Under the pieces are notes generated by a model, which was given only the letters and a program-made list of their open reading frames with translations, did no database searches and was not told the DNA's origin. A program made the position numbers and the translations under genes. A stretch of 45,620 nucleotides of DNA from an uncultured Oscillospiraceae bacterium. GTDB lineage: Bacteria; Bacillota; Clostridia; Oscillospirales; Oscillospiraceae. The stretch is taken from assembly GCA_934572325.1 (NCBI GenBank), contig CAKTKT010000009.1:1-45620 (forward strand), read 5' to 3'. Positions 40,650 through 45,620 of the stretch are shown here, piece after piece. Positions within the stretch are counted from its first letter, which is position 1. Every line of letters starts with the position of its first letter.

Positions 40650-42467
40650 CTACGGCTGGACGCTCTGCGCCGCGCGCTCGCGTGCGTTTCTCGTCGCGCT
40701 CGCCTCCCCTGCGCGGCGCAGCGGCACGCCGCCTGACGCGGGCGCGGGCGGCTGTGCGGTTGCGCGGGCGCGCGCGGCGTTCTCGGCGATTCTCGCCGCG
40801 ACGAAGTCCTTGCGCTCGAAGTCCATCATGTCAAGGCAGGTCAGCGCCGCCTCCGCCCGCGCGGGGTCAAAGAAGCCCGCCGCGTAGAATTGCAGCGCAA
40901 GCTCGTTCTGGCTCAGCTTCGAGTAGGGCGAGGCCTTCACCGGCGTGACGTTCACGTCGAACACCGGCAGCCGCCAGCCCATGTCCAGCCCCGTCAGCTC
41001 GCCCTGGCTCTGCAGTCGCAGCCCCGCGTTCGAGCAGCTCACAAACCTCATGCCGCCGTGCTCGCCCATGATGCGGAAGTAGCGCGGCACGTCGTAAAAC
41101 TGGCGGATAAGCTCTATCACCATCAGCACGAGCTTTTTGTACGCGCGGTACGCCGCCTTGCTGCTGTCGCGCGAGAGCTTGCTGCCCGCCTCCTGCATTG
41201 CGGCGATCGCCGCGGCGGCTGTCGCGCCGCCGGTCGTTCCGCCGGAGGACACGTCGCGGTTGCCCGTCGTCTCCTTTAGCTCGTCTATCTTGTTGTTGAT
41301 GACGGTGACATAGATGCCGTCAAGGCTGCTGCCGCGCACGGGGAGTATGCTGTCCTGCCCCAGCGCGCCGTCCACGTGCACGAAGTCCTTCGTGAGATCG
41401 GCGTACTCCGCCTCGTTCACGCTGCCGTCGTTGCGGATGAAGTGGCGCGGCTTGCAGTTGAAGAGCATATTCTGCATGATCGCCTGATCGCCGCGGTCGA
41501 TGTACTCCTGTGTGTTCTTGCCCACGTCGATGTACCCGAAGCCGCAGGGCGTGCCCTTCGTGCGGAACAGCGGATCGAACACGAACGGGTACAGCCCGTG
41601 GTCGTACCAGCCCGCCTCCGCCGGAGCGGGGCGGAGGATGTTGCCCATGCCGTCCGTGACGGGGTCGGCGTCGTTCTCCGTGGCGTACAGCGGCTCGGTC
41701 TGTCCGGCGATAAACTTGCAGTAGTGCAGCACGGTGCGCCGCGCCGCGCGCTTTTTGTAGTACCAGTCCACCACAACGCTCTTGCCCGCGGTGTCCACGC
41801 TGTCGTCATACACGTATTTTGCCACGTCCATGACCGCGCCGCCGAGCCTTCCGCGAAGCTGCGGGTACTCCTCCTCCAGCCGGTCGTTGTCTCTCAGGCT
41901 CACGTAGAAGAGATTGCGGCTGTGCTGTATGTCGGTGACGCCGCTCTCCCAGAAAAGGTTGATAACGTCCGTCTGCACGATGTCCACATCGCCCAGACCG
42001 TTGAGCTTTTCCGCGTCCCAGAACACGCCGTACACACCCGTGCCCGCGATGAGCTTGTCGTCCATCACGCCGGAATACACGCTTTCAAAGTCGCACTCGT
42101 CCAGCACCACGGGTATCACCGCCGTGAGCATCTCCGCCTCGGCGACGTCGCCCTGCTCGCGCGGGAGTATCGCCGCGGAGGGGAAGGCGTCCATCGCGTC
42201 GGCGTGCTTGTTGGCTATGGCGTTGAAGAGCCATGCGCTCGCGGGCTCTATCTGCTCTTTTGCCTCCGTCCGGCGCAGGCACTCCCACTGGCGCAGCTTG
42301 TACCACTGCTGGTCGTCCACGATGCGCCGCTCAAGATTCGCCTTCCCCGCCTTGTATTTCAAAAGCGTGGCGTAGGCGGCGCGTATCTCGTCGCGCCCTA
42401 TGGCGCGTCTCGGCGCGTCCGGCGCGTCCTCCTCCGGACGGAGGGCGCTTTCGATCTTGTCAGTCAT
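40650..42467 (-). CDS. Phage portal protein
   Basis: A 605-residue portal. Motifs include RRIVDDQQWYKLRQWE, EQIEPASAWLFNAIANKHAD and a long crown-forming helical region (SKAAYRAYKKLVLMVIELIRQ). Length and order (TerL-portal-scaffold-capsid) agree. It forms the dodecameric DNA gate at one vertex. The ATG overlaps the TerL stop by 8 bases and follows GGAGATTTTC. The C-terminus is Ala/Arg-rich. Confidence 0.88.
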   Translation of the reverse strand: MTDKIESALRPEEDAPDAPRRAIGRDEIRAAYATLLKYKAGKANLERRIVDDQQWYKLRQWECLRRTEAKEQIEPASAWLFNAIANKHADAMDAFPSAAILPREQGDVAEAEMLTAVIPVVLDECDFESVYSGVMDDKLIAGTGVYGVFWDAEKLNGLGDVDIVQTDVINLFWESGVTDIQHSRNLFYVSLRDNDRLEEEYPQLRGRLGGAVMDVAKYVYDDSVDTAGKSVVVDWYYKKRAARRTVLHYCKFIAGQTEPLYATENDADPVTDGMGNILRPAPAEAGWYDHGLYPFVFDPLFRTKGTPCGFGYIDVGKNTQEYIDRGDQAIMQNMLFNCKPRHFIRNDGSVNEAEYADLTKDFVHVDGALGQDSILPVRGSSLDGIYVTVINNKIDELKETTGNRDVSSGGTTGGATAAAAIAAMQEAGSKLSRDSSKAAYRAYKKLVLMVIELIRQFYDVPRYFRIMGEHGGMRFVSCSNAGLRLQSQGELTGLDMGWRLPVFDVNVTPVKASPYSKLSQNELALQFYAAGFFDPARAEAALTCLDMMDFERKDFVAARIAENAARARATAQPPAPASGGVPLRRAGEASATRNARERAAQSVQP

Positions 42468-43875
42468 TGAAAATCTCCATTCTTTTTATCGGGGTTCTTG
42501 CGCCGAGCGCGCCGCCGGGGATGTCCAGCAGCAGCTCCAGCGCGCCGCGAGCGCTCCCGCTCTCGCCGAGGTGCGGCTTTATCGGGCGCGACATGAGGAA
42601 ATACCGCGTCTCGTCGGCGATGTGATCCTCGCCGTCGCTGTTTAGATCCTCCACGCGCTGTGCGTCGTATTGCAGCAGCGGCAGCGTGCGGATGAACGCG
42701 GCGCAGTTTTTGAAAACATACATCATCGCGCAGCCGTTTTCGTCGAACGCCATGCGGTAGTGGAGCTGCATCCACCCCGGGATGCGCGCATGGTCGCCGC
42801 GCGAGAAATATATGCCGTGACGCGCGGCGCAGTCGGCGATGCTCTCTCCTCTCGAGCCGTCCCATATCGCGGGGTCGGCAACGCCGCCTATCCTCCGCCC
42901 GCGCAGCCAGCGGTGCTCGCGCTCGATGCGCGCCATCTCCGCGAACACCCGATCGGGCGTCCAGCGCACGCCCTCGTTGGGCGTGTCTGTGCAGCCGTAC
43001 ATCTCCAGTATCCTGTACGCCACTCCGTCGTAGTCCACCGCCCACCAGCCGCAGGAGAAGGGTCTGTGATACCCCCAGTCGAACGAGCGGTAAACGCGCC
43101 AGTCGGCGGGTATCTCGAACGGCTCTATCACGTGCGTCCAGCGGCGGTCGGCATAGTGCTCCGGCAGGTTGCGAAACTCCTCGAAAAACTGCCCCATATG
43201 CACATCCCACGAGCCGTCCAGCCACGCCGCGCGCAGCTTCGGCGGCAGCGCCTCAAGCTGTCGGATATAATCCGGCTGCGCGCGCATGAGCGCGTGGTTG
43301 TCGTGTACGCGCGCCTGTATGAAGCTGTACTCCGCCGCGCGCTCGCCGCTTTTATACAGGCAGTCGATGAAAAGCCTTTTGACCCATGCGTGCCCCACCC
43401 CTCCGGGGTTGCAGGTGAGATAGCAGCGCTTGGGCATACCGTCGTCCGCGCCGCGCACGCACGCCGAGAGCACGCGGAACTGCTCCTCCGTGATCTGCGT
43501 CGCCTCGTCAATGTACATCACGTCGCACTCCGTCCCCTGAAAATTCAATAGATCCGTGTCGTTCGCGCAGTAGCGGAAGATCAGACGGCTGCCGTTGGGG
43601 AGGGTTATCTCCTTGCGCGTGTCGTTGTAGGTGTAGCTGCCCTTGGGCAGCAGACGCAGAAACGGCTTTATGTGGTTGGCGTACAGCTCAGGATAGCTCC
43701 GGCGTATGATAAGCTGCGTCACGCCGGGATAGCGCGCCGCGGTCAACAGCGCGTTTACGCGCACCGCCCAGCTCTTCCCGCCGCCGCGCGCCCCGCCGTA
43801 GGCGACGTATTTGTGCCCGTCAGCGAAAAACTGCCGCTGCTTCTCGCTCGGCGCGGGTATGTCGATATACGGCAC
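42460..43875 (-). CDS. Terminase large subunit (TerL)
   Basis: A 471-residue packaging motor. The ATPase domain has Walker A GGARGGGKS at 27-35 and Walker B CDVMYIDEA at 117-125, then a coupling region (YLTCNPGGVGHAWVK). The nuclease part has Asp266 in FDWGYHRP and Asp334 in GVADPAIWD, RNase-H-like. It cuts concatemeric DNA and pumps it into the prohead. The initiation codon is GTG 43875 without a clear ribosome site, so coupling with the preceding gene (stop 43885) is likely. Confidence 0.95.
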   Translation of the reverse strand: MPYIDIPAPSEKQRQFFADGHKYVAYGGARGGGKSWAVRVNALLTAARYPGVTQLIIRRSYPELYANHIKPFLRLLPKGSYTYNDTRKEITLPNGSRLIFRYCANDTDLLNFQGTECDVMYIDEATQITEEQFRVLSACVRGADDGMPKRCYLTCNPGGVGHAWVKRLFIDCLYKSGERAAEYSFIQARVHDNHALMRAQPDYIRQLEALPPKLRAAWLDGSWDVHMGQFFEEFRNLPEHYADRRWTHVIEPFEIPADWRVYRSFDWGYHRPFSCGWWAVDYDGVAYRILEMYGCTDTPNEGVRWTPDRVFAEMARIEREHRWLRGRRIGGVADPAIWDGSRGESIADCAARHGIYFSRGDHARIPGWMQLHYRMAFDENGCAMMYVFKNCAAFIRTLPLLQYDAQRVEDLNSDGEDHIADETRYFLMSRPIKPHLGESGSARGALELLLDIPGGALGARTPIKRMEIFND

Positions 43876-43884
43876 GGCGGCGTT

Positions 43885-44154
43885 CTACGGCGCTTCGGGC
43901 GCATCGGGCGCGCCGCCCTCAATGCGGATCACTACCTCTCCGCCGTCCTTCGCCGCGCCCGGCGGCTCGTCGATAAGCTCCCGAAGATCCTTCAACGCAC
44001 CGGTTATCGCACGGAGCGACTTGGGATCGTCCGGCGCGGCGGCGCTTATGGTGCTTCGTATCAGCTCCGCCGCCGCGTCGGTCATGTCCATGAACTGCCG
44101 GCAGCGCGCGCTCCCTCTAGTCTCGGTTCTTTCGTCATTTGGCATGCTGCTCAT
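43885..44154 (-). CDS. Candidate terminase small subunit
   Basis: An 89-residue protein with a helical core (DMTDAAAELIRSTISAAAP, then SLRAITGALKDLRELIDEP) and a short beta C-terminus (GGEVVIRIEGG). It lies directly before TerL, the usual place for the DNA-recognition small subunit, but no helix-turn-helix is evident. Its start overlaps the preceding gene by 20 bases; an alternative ATG is at 44145. Confidence 0.55.
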   Translation of the reverse strand: MSSMPNDERTETRGSARCRQFMDMTDAAAELIRSTISAAAPDDPKSLRAITGALKDLRELIDEPPGAAKDGGEVVIRIEGGAPDAPEAP

Positions 44155-44398
44155 TTCCCGGGGAAACTCCCCTCTTCTCCCCCTCCCTTCTCTCCTCGCG
44201 GTCGTCGCACTCGTATTTGCTCCACAGCATTTTTGCGATCAGGCACTGCTCCCATCCGGAGCAGCAGTACCGCTCCTTGTAGGGCGCGGCGCTGCCGGCG
44301 AAGGCGTTGCGGATGCCGCTGCCGCGCTCCACCCCCTCGCAGTAGATCACCCGCCTGTCCTCCGCCCTGTAAAATGGGCACTGCGCCTCATAGCTCAC
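44135..44398 (-). CDS. Cysteine-rich conserved phage protein (CPFY family)
   Basis: An 87-residue protein with the pattern CPFYRAEDRRVIYCEG followed by YCCSGWEQCLIAKMLWSKYE, known from many clostridial prophages just upstream of the terminase genes. Five or six spaced cysteines suggest zinc binding. The chosen start is GTG 44398, preceded by GGGGAG at 7 bases; it overlaps the previous gene by 11 bases. An ATG at 44443 would add 15 residues without a better site. Function unknown. Confidence 0.7.
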   Translation of the reverse strand: MSYEAQCPFYRAEDRRVIYCEGVERGSGIRNAFAGSAAPYKERYCCSGWEQCLIAKMLWSKYECDDREERREGEKRGVSPGNEQHAK

Positions 44399-44567
44399 AA
44401 AATGTCTCCCCACTGCCGCCGTCCTCCGTTTTCTCAGGCTCATCGCTCCACAGCCAGCGCGGCAGCATCGGATCCGCGCCGCAGTACGTCTCTCCGCCGC
44501 CGTCCCCCACGGGATAGCCGAACGCCTCCGCCTCGCGTATGTACCCGGCGCTGCGCAAACCGCTCAA
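44388..44567 (-). CDS. Small phage leader protein of unknown function
   Basis: A 59-residue protein from TTG 44567, with GGAGG 5 bases upstream. The frame is open to 44705, but that part covers the promoter and two palindromes and is AT-rich like noncoding sequence. The segment GLRSAGYIREAEAFGYPVGD is the only distinct feature. It is the first gene behind the repressor-controlled promoter; a Cro-like role would be attractive but no DNA-binding motif is visible. Confidence 0.45.
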   Translation of the reverse strand: MSGLRSAGYIREAEAFGYPVGDGGGETYCGADPMLPRWLWSDEPEKTEDGGSGETFCEL

Positions 44568-44592
44568 TGCAACCTCCGCCCGCTTGATATTT

Positions 44593-44607
44593 GTCACGGT
44601 TAGTGAC
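44593..44607. promoter_or_regulatory. Repressor operator candidate O1
   Basis: GTCAC-GGTTA-GTGAC, perfect 5-bp arms with 5-base spacer. It lies about 90 bases downstream of the minus-strand -10 box, in the leader of the first small gene. It shares its architecture with O2 and O3. Confidence 0.6.
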
Positions 44608-44672
44608 TTAAAGAGTGCAAAAAATCCACCGGCGCTGCGCGTGTCCGCGTTCCGGTTCGTCTCTGCTCTTCG

Positions 44673-44689
44673 TGTCACGTCCTGTGACA
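44673..44689. promoter_or_regulatory. Repressor operator candidate O2
   Basis: TGTCAC-GTCCT-GTGACA, perfect 6-bp arms with 5-base spacer. It begins 7 bases past the minus-strand -10 box, so it covers the expected transcription start of the morphogenesis promoter. Confidence 0.75.
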
Positions 44690-44695
44690 ATTGGG

Positions 44696-44724
44696 AGTAT
44701 AGCACTGTTTACTGCATATGTCAA
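44696..44724 (-). promoter_or_regulatory. Promoter of the phage morphogenesis block
   Basis: Minus-strand TTGACA (44724-44719), 17 bases, TATACT (44701-44696). It is a near-consensus sigma-A promoter reading towards the terminase. Operator O2 lies at its start site. Confidence 0.85.
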
Positions 44725-44759
44725 TACCCGCGCCGCACAGTTTTGTAAAAAAGTTTTGC

Positions 44760-44788
44760 TTTACAATTATCACGTTCTGTGATATATT
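44760..44788 (+). promoter_or_regulatory. Promoter of the repressor / ImmA-like operon
   Basis: TTTACA (44760-44765), 17 bases, TATATT (44783-44788). Its spacer holds operator O3, which indicates autoregulation of the repressor. Confidence 0.75.
44768..44784. promoter_or_regulatory. Repressor operator candidate O3
   Basis: TATCAC-GTTCT-GTGATA, perfect 6-bp arms with 5-base spacer, between the -35 and -10 boxes of the repressor promoter. Three GTGACA half-sites follow at 44790, 44806 and 44817 in the leader of the repressor gene. Confidence 0.75.
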
Positions 44789-44838
44789 TGTGACAGGAAT
44801 ATGCTGTGACAACGGCGTGACATGGAGGATGAAAGCAT

Positions 44839-45183
44839 ATGTCTCATTTCAGCGACACTCTGACGCACCTGCGGCGCAGGGCGGGGCTATCGCAAAGGCA
44901 GCTTGCCGACGGCACAGGACTGTCGCGCAGTGCCATCGGCATGTACGAGACCGGCAAGCGCGAGCCGGATATTGACACGCTCCGCGTCTTTTCGGAGTTT
45001 TTCGGCGTCGATATGAACACGCTCACCTCCGCGCAGACCGCCGCCGACGCGGAGCTGGCGGAGCTTTTGGAGACTCTGCGCAACCGCGAGGACATGAAAA
45101 TGCTCTTCAAGCTCGCCAAGGACGCCACGCCCGATGATGTGCGCCGCGCCGCGAAGATCATAGAGGCGCTGCATAATGACTGA
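44839..45183 (+). CDS. XRE-family phage repressor (CI-like)
   Basis: A 114-residue regulator. Residues about 5-60 form an XRE helix-turn-helix (LRRRAGLSQRQLADGTGLSR, then SAIGMYETGKREPDI). The remainder is helical (ELAELLETLRNREDMKMLF) and probably dimerises. It has no LexA-like self-cleaving peptidase domain. ATG 44839 follows GGAGG by 10 bases. It overlaps the ImmA-like gene by 8 bases, as in the ImmR-ImmA pair of ICEBs1, where the peptidase inactivates the repressor. It should bind the three palindromes around the divergent promoters to keep the prophage silent. Confidence 0.88.
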   Translation: MSHFSDTLTHLRRRAGLSQRQLADGTGLSRSAIGMYETGKREPDIDTLRVFSEFFGVDMNTLTSAQTAADAELAELLETLRNREDMKMLFKLAKDATPDDVRRAAKIIEALHND

Positions 45184-45514
45184 CTATTTTGTCCGTCTCA
45201 TCGAGCTGCCCGTAAAGGTCGAGGGCGTGACCGTTCCAAACCCCGACGGCAGCTTCAGCGTGTACATCAACGCGCTTTTGAGCGAGACAAGGCGCGATGA
45301 GGTGCTGCGCCACGAGCTGCGCCACATCGCGTCCGAGCATTTTTATACGGAGATGCCCGTGGAGTATATGGAGCGGCAGGCGTGCGGCGAGGCGCTGAAC
45401 ATCGTGCTGCACCCCAGCCCCGGCAAGCTCGCGCACTTTCCGTCGGAGGCGGCGCTCGCCGCGTATATCCGCCGCCTTGCCAGCCAGTCGGGCGCAAATC
45501 TGCCGTGTCTGTGA
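45176..45514 (+). CDS. ImmA/IrrE-like metallopeptidase
   Basis: A 112-residue protein with the zinc-peptidase motif HELRH at residues 46-50 and a third-ligand candidate Glu in EYMERQACGEA (about residue 67). In ICEBs1 and related phages ImmA cleaves its repressor partner and starts induction. It overlaps the repressor stop by 8 bases. The protein is shorter than typical ImmA (about 160-170 residues), which is common in clostridial prophages. Confidence 0.85.
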   Translation: MTDYFVRLIELPVKVEGVTVPNPDGSFSVYINALLSETRRDEVLRHELRHIASEHFYTEMPVEYMERQACGEALNIVLHPSPGKLAHFPSEAALAAYIRRLASQSGANLPCL

Positions 45515-45611
45515 AAGCTTCAATATATACCCTCGCCTGACAAAAAAACTGTAGGTTTGTCAAACATATTGTACAGTGATCTCAGCGGGAGACAGCCAGC
45601 GGAGGGGTCTC
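45515..45611. promoter_or_regulatory. Palindromic intergenic segment after the ImmA-like gene
   Basis: It contains GTTTG-T-CAAAC (45555-45565) nested inside a wider repeat ACTGTA (45548-45553) / TACAGT (45572-45577). GGAGGGG lies 5-11 bases before an ATG at 45612. The palindromes may be an operator or recombinase-related site for the gene that starts here; not identified further. Confidence 0.4.
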
Positions 45612-45620
45612 ATGGGTAAG
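45612..45620 (+). CDS. Start of a gene cut by the window edge
   Basis: ATG-GGT-AAG preceded by a strong GGAGGGG site; only Met-Gly-Lys is in the window. The position after repressor and ImmA genes is where clostridial prophages and conjugative elements often carry their integrase, but three residues cannot support an assignment. Confidence 0.4.

Larger units (their letters stand above)
27314..45620. mobile_element. Prophage (N4-gp56 capsid type), right part outside the window
   Basis: A continuous block of phage genes. From a divergent promoter pair at 44.7 kb, packaging, capsid, connector, tail, lysis genes run leftwards to 27314; the repressor and ImmA-like genes run rightwards to 45514. 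The left boundary is between the CstA-like gene and 27314. No integrase, replication, recombination or antitermination gene is recognisable in the window. The right boundary and attachment sites are not visible, and comparing 27.1-27.3 kb with 45.5-45.6 kb by eye gave no direct repeat. The gene content mixes podovirus-like (P22 gp10-like connector, N4-gp56 capsid) and siphovirus-like (BppU) parts. Confidence 0.85.

Noticed and set aside
44568..44705. Longer N-terminus for the first small phage gene
   Set aside because: It covers the -10 box, operator O2 and operator O1, has no ribosome site and is AT-rich; TTG 44567 has GGAGG at 5 bases.

Overview
The window looks like a chromosomal piece of a high-G+C, strictly anaerobic Firmicute, probably a gut clostridium of the Oscillospirales type. 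This is inferred from gene content (ferredoxin-dependent 2-oxoacid oxidoreductase, CstA, AraM-type glycerol-1-phosphate dehydrogenases, clostridial-type prophage genes), strong Shine-Dalgarno sites and sigma-A-like promoters with 17-bp spacers. No 16S rRNA or other taxonomic marker is present. Nearly every gene is on the minus strand; the exceptions are a lipoprotein gene, a DeoR regulator with a DUF975 membrane protein, and the prophage repressor with its ImmA-like partner.

Layout of the host part. Positions 1-2260: a flavodoxin-family reductase and an ECF sigma factor / anti-sigma pair. 2332-4083: a divergent beta-helix lipoprotein. 4178-7606: a four-subunit 2-oxoacid:ferredoxin oxidoreductase (gamma, beta, alpha, delta-ferredoxin) preceded by a P-loop ATPase with its own promoter and a palindrome over the -35 box. 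7770-8942: an MFS transporter. 9014-15428: an F1Fo ATP synthase operon, a-c-b-[b'-delta-alpha]-gamma-beta-epsilon, in which a second b subunit, the delta C-terminal domain and the complete alpha subunit are one continuous 744-residue protein, there is no free delta gene, and epsilon has only its N-terminal domain. 15577-24723: a carbohydrate/organophosphate locus with an AraD epimerase, two AraM dehydrogenases, a HAD phosphatase, an ABC importer of the Fbp/Afu type with a fused permease, and a divergent DeoR regulator with a palindromic operator. It repeats the araD-araL-araM-plus-transporter composition of the Bacillus arabinose operon without araA or araB. 24780-27026: a DUF975 membrane protein and a CstA-type transporter.

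From about 27.3 kb to the right edge lies a prophage. On the minus strand, from promoter to end, it encodes two small proteins, a small-terminase candidate, TerL, portal, scaffold, N4-gp56-type major capsid protein, connector proteins, a P22 gp10-like protein, several tail/adhesin proteins, a BppU-like protein with collagen repeats, an NlpC/P60 endolysin, an XhlA-like protein and a holin. The promoter of this whole block sits next to a divergent XRE repressor and ImmA-like peptidase. Three palindromes of the form (G/A)TCAC-N5-GTGA(C/T) lie on or near the two promoters. No replication, antitermination or integrase gene is seen between repressor and terminase; an ORF beginning at 45612 runs off the window and could belong to the missing part.

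The two observations most worth pursuing are the b'-delta-alpha ATP synthase fusion, which conflicts with one stalk per three alpha subunits unless alpha is also made separately, and the compact prophage whose morphogenesis block is apparently under direct repressor control.
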